Positions 18,266-26,193 of a stretch of DNA of 64,000 nucleotides are shown here, piece after piece. Origin of the DNA: Hymenobacter psoromatis (GTDB taxonomy: Bacteria > Bacteroidota > Bacteroidia > Cytophagales > Hymenobacteraceae); contig CP014771.1 of assembly GCA_001596155.1 (NCBI GenBank), positions 4,650,001 through 4,714,000 on the forward strand, given 5' to 3'. Position 1 is the stretch's first letter, and every line of letters begins with the position of its first letter. Made by a program: the position numbers and the translations under genes. Under the pieces are notes generated by a model. The model did not search any database, was not told the origin of the DNA, and saw only the letters and a list, made by a program, of their open reading frames with translations.

Positions 18266-18512
18266 CAACTTCCGCAACCCCGGCCCGGCCAGCCGCTTTG
18301 CTGGCCCGCTGGCCCGCCGTTTTACCCCGGCGATTGGCCGCTCCTTCGTCCACAGCGCCAAGGCTTAAGCTCCGCTAGCAGAAGTACTCATTCACATGGT
18401 GCAACTTTTTAATCGCCGATTGAGTCTGACCTTTGAATTATTCTACTTTGCGTCCCCTCGCAAAGCCTGCTCTTCTACTACCTCCGCTCACTACTTATTC
18501 AGCTATTGCAAA

Positions 18513-18710
18513 ATGAATTATCAACCCGCTAAGGGCACCACCGAAGGTGTGCCCGAGCTGCTCGTGCTGGGCAGTGGGTGCACGAAGTGTTGGGCTGCGG
18601 GCTATTGCGCCGTTTTTTCGCCCACTAGCCCCACGCCGCCGCCCGCCTGCCCGCTGCTGCTGCCCGCCCCCCGCCCGCCCGCTCCCAACCCCAAAGGGGT
18701 CCGCGACTAA
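18513..18710 (+). CDS. Possible 65-residue Cys/Pro-rich small protein
   Basis: A short frame (MNYQPAKGTTEGVPELLVLG, then a C-x2-C and two further cysteines, then a proline-rich tail ending PNPKGVRD). A TACTTTG element (18444-18450) lies 62 bases upstream and a strong terminator (18782-18822) lies 72 bases downstream, so the stretch looks like an independent transcript. I do not recognise the peptide; the transcript might instead be a noncoding RNA. Confidence 0.35.
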   Translation: MNYQPAKGTTEGVPELLVLGSGCTKCWAAGYCAVFSPTSPTPPPACPLLLPAPRPPAPNPKGVRD

Positions 18711-18781
18711 ATCTTTTGCCGTTTCGAATAACTCCCGCTTTCGCGCTATTTCGTAACCTACTTGTTGCAACGGCCGCTACG

Positions 18782-18822
18782 AGGCCGGTGAGCTGCCATT
18801 GGGTGGCTCACCGGCCTTTTTT
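18782..18822 (+). terminator. Rho-independent terminator
   Basis: A perfect 12-bp stem (18782-18793 with 18806-18817) is followed by TTTTTT. It closes the short transcription unit at 18.45-18.78 kb, upstream of the PIG-L gene. Confidence 0.85.
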
Positions 18823-18877
18823 GTGGGGGTAGGCGGCCGCATCCGGTAACTTCACGGCCCTAACCGGTTTACCGCAC

Positions 18878-21571
18878 ATGTCCCACACGTTCCGCGCCGC
18901 CCGCCTGCTCCTGGCATTTCTACTTGTTAACTGTTCCTGGATACTCGTCAAGGCTCAGGCACCCAAAACCTACTCTTCTTCAGAAATTCTGCAAGGGTTG
19001 AAAAAACTCGACGTGCTAGGCTCGGTGATGTACATCGCCGCCCACCCCGACGATGAGAACACCCGCCTGCTGGCCTACCTGGCCAACGGCCGCCACCTCG
19101 AAACGAGTTACCTCAGCCTCACCCGCGGCGACGGCGGCCAAAACCTCATCGGCCCCGAACTGCGCGAGCAGCTCGGCGTTATCCGCACCCAGGAACTGCT
19201 GGCGGCCCGCCGCCTCGACGGGGCGCACCAGTTTTTTACCCGCGCCAACGACTTCGGCTTCAGCAAAACGTCGGCCGAGGCGCTCAGCATCTGGGACCAC
19301 GAGCAGGTGCTTTCGGATGTGGTGTGGGTTATCCGCCAGCAGCGGCCCGACGTGCTCATCACCCGCTTCCCGCCCGATGCCCGCGCCGGCCACGGCCACC
19401 ACCAGGCCAGCGCCATCCTGGCCGCCGAAGCCTTCGACGCCGCCGGCGACCCCAAGCGCTTCCCCGAGCAGCTGAAATTTGTGCAGGCCTGGCAGCCCAA
19501 GCGCCTCTACTGGAACACCGGCAGCTTCTTCGTGAAGCCCGGCGAAAATATGGACGGCTACCTCAAGCTCGACGCCGGCGGCTACAACCCGCTGCTAGGG
19601 CAGAGCTACGGCGAAATCGCGGCCCACTCGCGCTCGCAGCACCGCAGCCAGGGCTTCGGCTCGGCCGCCCAGCGCGGCGAGGCCATCGAGTACTTCCAGT
19701 TCGTAAAAGGCACGCCCGCCAAAACCGATTTATTCGAAGGCATCGACCAAACCTGGAACCGCGTGCCCGGCGGCGCGGGGGTAGGGAAATTGGTGGGGGA
19801 AGTGATTAAGAAATATGACGCGGCGAATCCGAGCGCGAGCGTGGCGGGGTTGCTGGGGGTGAAAAATGCTCTTGAAAAGTTACTCTCCGCCGCTTATGGG
19901 AAAGATGCTGGCCTGCCAATCAATAAGCCTAAAGCCGATAAGGAGTTTTGGCTATCAGAGAAGGATGATGAGTTAGAGGTATTAATAAACGCAGCACTGG
20001 GGCTTTATGTGGAAGCAACAACCAGCGTTGCAACAGTGGCGGCAGGGCAGCCTATCGAAGTGACTTATGAAGTGATAAATCGTTCGGGTATAGCTGGTCA
20101 ATTGAAGAATATTGAAAGCTCTCCTAAAGCCATTGGTGGGGACACAATTTTTCGCACACCTCTCGAACTAAGTAAAACCTTGCGCATAACCAAGCGCCAG
20201 CTTATCCCGCTTTTTGTGCAGGAAACTCAGCCTTACTGGTTGCGTGAGAAAGGAACGATTGGGATGTACACTGTTCCAGAAAAATCTCCCATAGGTGTTC
20301 ATTCACAGTCGGAGAGTATCGTGAGGTCATACACCCGCGCAGAATACAAGACATTTAGACAATCACTAGAAGTTAAACCTAATGACTTTCTAGAGCTTCA
20401 ATTCTTAATTGGTTTGCCTCAAAATCCGATACCAATCGAAGCGTATTTAGGGTTGAGTTTTGAAGAGAATAAGTATTACGTGAGGCTGCGTGTCCCCGTC
20501 CAATACAAGCACACCGACCCCACCCTCGGCGAGCTATACCAGCCGCTGGTGGTGGTGCCGCCGGTGCTGGTGAATATTCCCGCCGCCCGCGCCTACGTCT
20601 TTGCCGACCAGCAGCCGAAGGCCGTGCCCGTGACGCTGCGGGCGGGGGCGGCCGGCGTAGCAGGCGCGTTGGCCTTGCAGGTGCCCGCCGGCTGGCAGGC
20701 CGAGCCGGCCGCGGTGCCCTTCGATTTAAAGAATAAGGACGAGGAGCAGACCATCACCTTCACGCTGCGCCCGCTGGCCGGCGCGGCCGAGGGCAAAACG
20801 GAGCTGCACGCCGTGGCCACCGTGGGCGGCGTGGCGTATAGCCGCGGCATCCACCAGATTGCCTACCCCCACATTCCGACCCAGACGCTGTTTCCCGAGG
20901 CCACGGCCCCGCTGGTGCGCCTGCACGTGGCGCGCGGCCACACCCAAACCATCGGCTACCTGATGGGGGCCGGCGACGAGATGCCCGAGGCCCTGCGCCA
21001 GCTCGGCTACACCGTGACCCTGCTCGACCCCGCCACCGACCTCACCCCCGAGCGCCTGGCGAAGTATGACGCCGTAGTGCTCGGCGTGCGCGCCTACAAC
21101 GTGCTCGACCGCCTCAAAACCCAGCAGCCCGCCCTGCTCCAATACGTCGAAAACGGCGGCACCATGCTGGTGCAATACGTGGTGAACCGCGGTGTGGTGC
21201 TGCCCCAAATAGGTCCCTACCCCCTCACGCTCTCCAGCAACCGCATCACCGTCGAAAACACGCCCGTTACCTTCCTCAAGCCCACGGTGCCCGTCCTCAC
21301 CGAGCCCAACAAGCTCACCCCGCAGGACTTCGACCAGGGCTGGGTGCAGGAGCAGGGCCTCTACTACCCCTCCAGCTGGGACGCACACTACCAGCCCGTT
21401 ATCGCCAGCCACGACCCCGGCGAGGCCGACCAGCAGAGCGCCATCCTGGTGGCGCCCTACGGCAAGGGTCGCTACATCTACACCGGCCTGTCGCTGTTCA
21501 GGGAGCTGCCGGCCGGCGTGCCCGGCGCGTTCCGCATCTTGGCTAATCTGGTAGAGTCGAACGGGAAGTAG
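18878..21571 (+). CDS. Secreted PIG-L family deacetylase
   Basis: An 897-residue exported protein with a signal peptide (LLLAFLLVNCSWILVKAQA). The PIG-L (LmbE-like) zinc deacetylase domain occupies residues ~50-300, with the metal-binding AHPDDEN motif at about 55 and a later GHGHHQAS segment supplying another histidine pair. It would remove acetyl groups from N-acetylglucosamine-type substrates in the periplasm or outside. The C-terminal ~300 residues contain a galactose-binding/NEW3-like region and a glutamine-amidotransferase-like fold. From about 19800 to 20490 the DNA is clearly more AT-rich, with codons unlike either flank, which suggests a mosaic gene. Confidence 0.85.
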   Translation: MSHTFRAARLLLAFLLVNCSWILVKAQAPKTYSSSEILQGLKKLDVLGSVMYIAAHPDDENTRLLAYLANGRHLETSYLSLTRGDGGQNLIGPELREQLGVIRTQELLAARRLDGAHQFFTRANDFGFSKTSAEALSIWDHEQVLSDVVWVIRQQRPDVLITRFPPDARAGHGHHQASAILAAEAFDAAGDPKRFPEQLKFVQAWQPKRLYWNTGSFFVKPGENMDGYLKLDAGGYNPLLGQSYGEIAAHSRSQHRSQGFGSAAQRGEAIEYFQFVKGTPAKTDLFEGIDQTWNRVPGGAGVGKLVGEVIKKYDAANPSASVAGLLGVKNALEKLLSAAYGKDAGLPINKPKADKEFWLSEKDDELEVLINAALGLYVEATTSVATVAAGQPIEVTYEVINRSGIAGQLKNIESSPKAIGGDTIFRTPLELSKTLRITKRQLIPLFVQETQPYWLREKGTIGMYTVPEKSPIGVHSQSESIVRSYTRAEYKTFRQSLEVKPNDFLELQFLIGLPQNPIPIEAYLGLSFEENKYYVRLRVPVQYKHTDPTLGELYQPLVVVPPVLVNIPAARAYVFADQQPKAVPVTLRAGAAGVAGALALQVPAGWQAEPAAVPFDLKNKDEEQTITFTLRPLAGAAEGKTELHAVATVGGVAYSRGIHQIAYPHIPTQTLFPEATAPLVRLHVARGHTQTIGYLMGAGDEMPEALRQLGYTVTLLDPATDLTPERLAKYDAVVLGVRAYNVLDRLKTQQPALLQYVENGGTMLVQYVVNRGVVLPQIGPYPLTLSSNRITVENTPVTFLKPTVPVLTEPNKLTPQDFDQGWVQEQGLYYPSSWDAHYQPVIASHDPGEADQQSAILVAPYGKGRYIYTGLSLFRELPAGVPGAFRILANLVESNGK

Positions 21572-21588
21572 GGGCTGGATTAGACGGT

Positions 21589-21596
21589 TACCTTTG
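21589..21596 (+). promoter_or_regulatory. TACCTTTG promoter box, toxin gene
   Basis: TACCTTTG ends 8 bases before the ATG at 21605, leaving almost no leader. Confidence 0.5.
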
Positions 21597-21604
21597 CCAG
21601 CAAT

Positions 21605-21955
21605 ATGCGCGAGTTTGTTACCTACGTAGATGCTAAAGGCCATGATGTTATCGCTGGCTTTATGGCGGACCTATCCGCCCCGGAGGTTGCTAAGCTGCTA
21701 ACTATGCTCGAAGCGCTGACGCAAGTGGACGAGTTGCGAATGCCTTATTTCAAATCGTTTCGAGGCTTTACGGTGACGCTGGGCGAGTTGCGGATTGGCG
21801 CGTTTCGTATCTTCGCTCACCGGCTCGACGCGCTGCCCGGCCAGGAACGCTGGCTGCTCGTGCATATGTTTCGGAAGAAGTCGGAGCGCACGCCGCACCG
21901 CGAAATTGACCTTGCCATCAAACGCATTATCGCCTACCGCTATGAGCACGACTAA
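21605..21955 (+). CDS. RelE/HigB-like (phage Gp49-type) toxin
   Basis: A 116-residue protein of the phage-derived Gp49-like/HigB group of ribosome-dependent mRNA interferases. The C-terminal signature is the basic stretch LVHMFRKKSERTPHREIDLA preceded by a core strand with FRIFAHR. The preceding helix pair (ADLSAPEVAKLLTMLEALT) fits the family. Its stop overlaps the start of a 57-residue partner by 14 bases, the toxin-first order usual in higBA loci. It has its own promoter box. Confidence 0.8.
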   Translation: MREFVTYVDAKGHDVIAGFMADLSAPEVAKLLTMLEALTQVDELRMPYFKSFRGFTVTLGELRIGAFRIFAHRLDALPGQERWLLVHMFRKKSERTPHREIDLAIKRIIAYRYEHD

Positions 21956-22115
21956 AAAAGCCAACGCCCCCGGCCTTACCCTGGTTCAACTCAAAGAAAA
22001 GCTTTTGGCCGAAGGCAAGGTCACAGAAACCGACCTAACCAAAGCGCGCCAGGCACTAGCCGCCGACCCCACCTGGCAGGCTTTCGTTGCTAATCAGCCC
22101 CAATCCCAATCTTAA
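21942..22115 (+). CDS. Small partner of the HigB-like toxin, probable antitoxin
   Basis: A 57-residue protein beginning inside the toxin gene (ATG at 21942, before the toxin stop at 21953-21955), so translation is probably coupled. It contains KANAPGLTLVQLKEKLLAEG followed by a helix of K/R/A residues and a Gln/Ser-rich end. The usual HigA antitoxin has an XRE-type helix-turn-helix; none is obvious here. Antitoxin function is inferred from position. A terminator follows at 22148-22190. Confidence 0.6.
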   Translation: MSTTKKANAPGLTLVQLKEKLLAEGKVTETDLTKARQALAADPTWQAFVANQPQSQS

Positions 22116-22147
22116 AGCCGTCTTTTTGATGGTTTGACTTTTAACTT

Positions 22148-22190
22148 GCCAGCCGTTTGCTTTTTCAAAAGTAAACGGCTGGCTTCTTTA
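22148..22190 (+). terminator. Terminator of the toxin-partner operon
   Basis: An 11-bp perfect stem (22148-22158 with 22173-22183) is followed by TTCTTTATT. It ends the two-gene unit. Confidence 0.7.
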
Positions 22191-22231
22191 TTAAGAAAAG
22201 CCCTCCCTAAAAAGCTCCGCTCCGCCGTGGC

Positions 22232-22269
22232 TCCCCCTCTCCCGAAGGGGAGGGGGCCGGGGGTGGGGT
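22232..22269. repeat. CCCCTCTCC/GGAGAGGGG-type intergenic hairpin (family E)
   Basis: An imperfect C-rich/G-rich palindrome 23 bases before aspartokinase. It is related to the arms of the repeat inserted in the nuclease gene at 16146-16260. Confidence 0.6.
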
Positions 22270-22291
22270 GAACGCGGAGGGCGACCCCCAC

Positions 22292-23668
22292 ATGCTCACA
22301 GTAGAAAAAATCGGCGGCACTTCCATGACCGCCTTCGCCGATGTTCTCCAGAACATCATCTTCCACCACCGCCAGGGCGAAGAATTATACAACCGCATCT
22401 TCGTCGTTTCGGCCTACGCCAACGTCACCAACTGGCTGCTGGAGAACAAGAAAACCGGCGCGCCCGGCGTGTACCACCGCATCACGCAGCACCAGGAGTT
22501 TCGGATGGCGCTGCAAGGAGTGGCCGACCAGCTCAAGGAGCTGAATAAAAACTACGCCCCGCTGGGCCTCGACCTGGCCGCAGCCGACGCCTTCATTCAG
22601 CAGCGCATCGACCAAGCGCAGGCTTACCTGGCCAGCCTCACCAACGTGCTGGCCTCGGGCTACGTCAACGGCCCCAATATCCTGCAGGCGGCCCGCGAAA
22701 TCCTGGCCAGCATCGGCGAGGCGCACTCGGCCTTCAACGCGGTCAACATCCTGCAAAACCGGGGGGTAGGGGCCACGCTCGTGGACCTCAGCGGCTTCGA
22801 CGATGCCCGGCCGCTCACCATCGACGAGCGCATCCGGGATGCCTTCGCCCACATCGATTTTGCCCAAACCATCTGCATTGCCACCGGCTACTGCAAGGGT
22901 ACCGAGGGCATTATGCGCGAGTTCGACCGTGGCTATTCGGAGGTGACGTTCAGCAAGATAGCCGTGGCCGTGAAGCCGCAGGAGGCCATTATTCACAAGG
23001 AATATCACCTCTGCTCAGCCGACCCCATGCTGGTGGGCGTGGACCAGTGCCACCCGGTGGGCTTTACCAACTACGACGTGGCCGACCAGCTCGCCGACGT
23101 GGGCATGGAGGCCATTCACCCCAAAGCCTCGAAGCCGCTGGAAATCAACGCCATCGACCTGCGCATCAAAAATACTTTCGAACCCGACCACCCCGGCACC
23201 CTCATCACCCGCGACTACGTGGCCGCCAACAAGCACGTCGAAGTCATCACCGGCACCGATAAAGTGGTGATAATCGACATCTACGACCCGCTGATGGTGG
23301 GCGCGGCCGGCTTCGACCTGCAGCTCATGCAGGCGTTTTTTGACCTCGGCGTGAGCTATATTTTCAAAGCCACCAGCGCCAACAGCATCTCGCTGGTTAT
23401 CTGGCAAAAAGACCTCAAATCCGAATTGGTACCCACGCTCGAAGCCCGGTACGAGAAAGTGACCGTGGAGCAGGCGTGCATGGTGTGCCTCATCGGCTCC
23501 AACATCGACCAGCCCGGCCTGCTGGCCCGTGCCGCCGGCGCGCTGGCCGAGGCGGGCGTCAACATTCGCAGCGCGGGCTTCGCGCTGCGCAAGGTGAATA
23601 TTCAGTTTATCCTGGCTCGCGAGGATTACAAAAGTGCCATCGTCGCGTTGAATAAGGCGCTGGGATAA
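22292..23668 (+). CDS. Aspartate kinase, ectoine-type (Ask_Ect-like)
   Basis: A 458-residue enzyme that phosphorylates aspartate at the head of the aspartate-family pathway. The N-terminus reads MLTVEKIGGTSM, the variant typical of the specialised aspartokinase found beside ectoine genes, rather than KFGGTS of LysC. The following RIFVVSAYANVTNWLLENKK stretch fits the same group. Two ACT modules close the protein (VCLIGSNIDQPGLLARAAGA near 400). The ATG at 22292 is preferred to a GTG in the upstream palindrome. No ectABC genes are in the window. Confidence 0.85.
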   Translation: MLTVEKIGGTSMTAFADVLQNIIFHHRQGEELYNRIFVVSAYANVTNWLLENKKTGAPGVYHRITQHQEFRMALQGVADQLKELNKNYAPLGLDLAAADAFIQQRIDQAQAYLASLTNVLASGYVNGPNILQAAREILASIGEAHSAFNAVNILQNRGVGATLVDLSGFDDARPLTIDERIRDAFAHIDFAQTICIATGYCKGTEGIMREFDRGYSEVTFSKIAVAVKPQEAIIHKEYHLCSADPMLVGVDQCHPVGFTNYDVADQLADVGMEAIHPKASKPLEINAIDLRIKNTFEPDHPGTLITRDYVAANKHVEVITGTDKVVIIDIYDPLMVGAAGFDLQLMQAFFDLGVSYIFKATSANSISLVIWQKDLKSELVPTLEARYEKVTVEQACMVCLIGSNIDQPGLLARAAGALAEAGVNIRSAGFALRKVNIQFILAREDYKSAIVALNKALG

Positions 23669-23673
23669 AAGGG

Positions 23674-23771
23674 TAGGGTAAGCTTTAGCTTGCCCGGCGA
23701 GTACCTGCGGAGTACTTCCGGCAAGCTAAAGCTTACCCTACATTCATTCACGGCAAGCTAAAGCTTACCCC
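23674..23771. repeat. Family D palindrome (GGTAAGCTTTAGCTTGCC)
   Basis: One left arm (from 23674) and two right arms (GGCAAGCTAAAGCTTACC near 23720-23737 and 23752-23769). It lies between two convergent genes and could terminate both. Another member is at 51423-51483. Confidence 0.85.
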
Positions 23772-23779
23772 ACACTCCC

Positions 23780-24673
23780 TTACTTCCTACCCCCCTTCTT
23801 GGCTTCGGCAATCAGCTCCTCGTCCATTTTCACGTAGTCGCCGTTGGGTGGCAGGGCCTCCAGGGCGAGCTTTTTGGAGCGCTCGGCGGCGGCGATGGCC
23901 CCGCGGTAGTCCTTCATTTTGAGGCGGATTTTGGCCTCCGTGTTCACGTTCCAGTACTTGGGCTGGGTAGCGTTGGCCTTTTCCATCCAGGCCAGGGCCT
24001 GCTTCGGGTCCTTGTTATTATCATTGTAGTACACGGCGGCCCCGGCCAGGTCATTGGCCGACGGGTTGGCGTTTTTAACCACCTTCTCGTCAATCTGGGC
24101 CATCACTTTGCTATCGACATCGCTGGTGATTTTGAACTTGATGGCCGTGTTTTCCCACTCCATCACCACGTTGGTAGTGGCCGGCGTCAGGTCCGCGAAA
24201 TTGATGGTAAACGTCTCGACCTTGGCCGGCAGCTGGTAGGGCTTGATGGTGAAGCGCGCCACGTCCTGGTCGTCTTTGAAGCCGTCCACGTCGGCTCCCT
24301 GCTTGAGGCTTTTGTTGAGCACCACGGTCCACTCGTTGGCCTGCGGCACGGTGTACATCCCATACTCGCCGGCCGGAATCTTCTGACCCTCAATGGTTAC
24401 CTCATCCGAAAACTTGATGCTCGTGGTGGCGTTGGCCCCCGTGCGCCAGCGCTTGCCGTTGGGCACCACCGAGTTGTCGGCCCCAAAAATGGCCCGGCCC
24501 TTGATACTGGGCCGCGAGTAGGTGATGGTGACGTCGGTGAGGCCCACGCGCTGCATCACCGTGGCTTTGGGGCTGGGCTGGGGGGTAGTAATCTGGGCGT
24601 GGGCGGCCGGCGCGGCCAGCAGCGTAGTGGCGAGCACTACGGTAGCACCGAGGTGCGTGGCAAAATTTTTCAT
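23780..24673 (-). CDS. DUF2911 family secreted protein
   Basis: A 297-residue exported protein with a signal peptide (ATVVLATTLLAAPAAHAQ). The DUF2911 domain covers residues ~25-175 and includes VTITYSRPSIKGRAIFG, KRWRTGANATT and AGEYGMYT, all typical. The remaining ~100 residues form a helical repeat (KQALAWMEKANATQ), like a short TPR. Function of the family is unknown. The ATG at 24673 was chosen as the methionine directly before the signal peptide. Confidence 0.88.
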   Translation of the reverse strand: MKNFATHLGATVVLATTLLAAPAAHAQITTPQPSPKATVMQRVGLTDVTITYSRPSIKGRAIFGADNSVVPNGKRWRTGANATTSIKFSDEVTIEGQKIPAGEYGMYTVPQANEWTVVLNKSLKQGADVDGFKDDQDVARFTIKPYQLPAKVETFTINFADLTPATTNVVMEWENTAIKFKITSDVDSKVMAQIDEKVVKNANPSANDLAGAAVYYNDNNKDPKQALAWMEKANATQPKYWNVNTEAKIRLKMKDYRGAIAAAERSKKLALEALPPNGDYVKMDEELIAEAKKGGRK

Positions 24674-24712
24674 AAGGCGCAAAAAAAACAGGGCAGCAAC
24701 TGCTTGCCGCCC

Positions 24713-24720
24713 CAAAAGTA
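24713..24720 (-). promoter_or_regulatory. TACTTTTG promoter box for the DUF2911 gene
   Basis: The minus strand reads TACTTTTG 39 bases before the ATG, directly after the serS terminator hairpin, so terminator T-tract and promoter overlap. Confidence 0.45.
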
Positions 24721-24749
24721 ACAAAGCCCGCCGGGAGGGGCGGGCTTTG
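24721..24749 (-). terminator. Terminator of serS
   Basis: An 11-bp GC-rich stem (24722-24732 with 24739-24749, loop GGGAGG) is followed on the minus strand by TTACTTTT. It is 19 bases past the serS stop. Confidence 0.75.
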
Positions 24750-24768
24750 GTCAGTTTCACCTGCGCGG

Positions 24769-26043
24769 CTAGCCTATTTTTTCGAAGCCGCAGTAGCTGT
24801 GCAGCACCGCTGGCAGCCGAATACCGGCGGGCGACTGGTTATTTTCGAGCAGCGCGGCCACGATGCGGGGTAGGGCCAGGGCTGAGCCATTTAGCGTGTG
24901 CAACAGCTGCGTTTTGCCGCCTTCGGCCCGGTAGCGGCACTTGAGGCGGTTGGCCTGGAAAGTCTCAAAATTGGACACGGAGGAGACTTCCAGCCAGCGG
25001 CCCTGGGCGGCGCTCCACACTTCGAGGTCGTAGGTGAGGGCCGAGGTAAAGCCCATGTCGCCGCCGCAGAGGCGCAATACGCGGTACGGCAGCTCCAGCT
25101 TTTGGAGCAGGCGCTCGACGTGCGCCACCATCGTTTCGTGCGCGGCGTAGGACTCTTCGGGCCGCGTGATTTGCACAATCTCCACTTTATCAAACTGATG
25201 CAGGCGGTTCAGGCCGCGCACGTCGGCCCCCCACGAGCCCGCCTCGCGCCGGAAGCAGGGCGTGTAGCCGGTGTTGCGCACGGGCAGCTTCTCGACCGGA
25301 ATAATCTCGTCGCGGTACAGATTGGTAATCGGCACTTCCGACGTGGGAATGAGGTAGAGGTTATCGGCCGCGTCGTGGTACATCTGGCCCTCCTTGTCGG
25401 GCAGCTGGCCGGTGCCGTAGCCGCTGGCCTCGTTCACCAAAATGGGCGGCTGTATCTCCGTATAGCCCGCGTCGCGGGCCTCGTCGAGAAAGAAGTTGAC
25501 CAGCGCCCGCTGCAAGCGCGCGCCCTGGCCCTTATACACCGGAAAGCCCGCGCCCGTTATTTTGATGCCCAGCTCAAAATCAATGATATCGTACTTCTTA
25601 ATCAGGTCCCAGTGGGGTAGGGAGCCGGCGGGCAGCGCGGGTTTGGTGCCGCCTTCGCGCACCAGCTCGTTGTCGTCGGCCGAGCGGCCGGCGGGCACGC
25701 TCTCGTGCGGGATGTTGGGGATTTTATAGAGCAGCTCGGTTTGCCCTTTTTCCACGGCCGTCAGCTCATCGGAGTGGGCGCGAATCTGGGTTTTAAGCTC
25801 GGCAGTGCGGGTTTTGAGGGCGTCGGCCCCGGCGCGGTCGCCGCTTTTCATTAGGCCGCCAATCTGGCGGGCCAGCTCATTAGCCTCGGCCTGGGCCGCG
25901 TCGTGCTGGGTTTGCAGGGCGCGCCGGCGCTGGTCGAGGTCCAGAATCGCCTGCACGTCGGCCTCGGCCGTTTGGTAATTGCGTTTGGCAAGGCCGGCCA
26001 ACACGTGGGCGGTTTGCTCTCTAAGAACGGAAAGTTGCAGCAT
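24769..26043 (-). CDS. serS: Seryl-tRNA synthetase
   Basis: A 424-residue class II synthetase that charges tRNA-Ser and tRNA-Sec. The N-terminal coiled-coil arm spans about residues 30-100. Motif 2 is present (CFRREAGSWGADVRGLNRLH, with FDKVEI) and motif 3 near 385 (LNGSALALPRIVAALLEN). Length is normal. A TACCTTTG box lies 7 bases upstream of the ATG. Confidence 0.97.
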   Translation of the reverse strand: MLQLSVLREQTAHVLAGLAKRNYQTAEADVQAILDLDQRRRALQTQHDAAQAEANELARQIGGLMKSGDRAGADALKTRTAELKTQIRAHSDELTAVEKGQTELLYKIPNIPHESVPAGRSADDNELVREGGTKPALPAGSLPHWDLIKKYDIIDFELGIKITGAGFPVYKGQGARLQRALVNFFLDEARDAGYTEIQPPILVNEASGYGTGQLPDKEGQMYHDAADNLYLIPTSEVPITNLYRDEIIPVEKLPVRNTGYTPCFRREAGSWGADVRGLNRLHQFDKVEIVQITRPEESYAAHETMVAHVERLLQKLELPYRVLRLCGGDMGFTSALTYDLEVWSAAQGRWLEVSSVSNFETFQANRLKCRYRAEGGKTQLLHTLNGSALALPRIVAALLENNQSPAGIRLPAVLHSYCGFEKIG

Positions 26044-26050
26044 AATGAGG

Positions 26051-26058
26051 CAAAGGTA
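26051..26058 (-). promoter_or_regulatory. TACCTTTG promoter box of serS
   Basis: The minus strand carries TACCTTTG 7 bases before the serS start, implying a nearly leaderless mRNA. Confidence 0.5.
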
Positions 26059-26193
26059 GTTTTTTAAGAAAGAAGCGGGCCGATATCCCGCAGGGAAGCT
26101 CCCACTACGCTGCCGACGTGGCCGCTCCCGGAAAAAGCACGTTCAAGCCCCACGGCTTTCCGCTCGTCTTGTTTCGACTTTCAAACAACCAAA

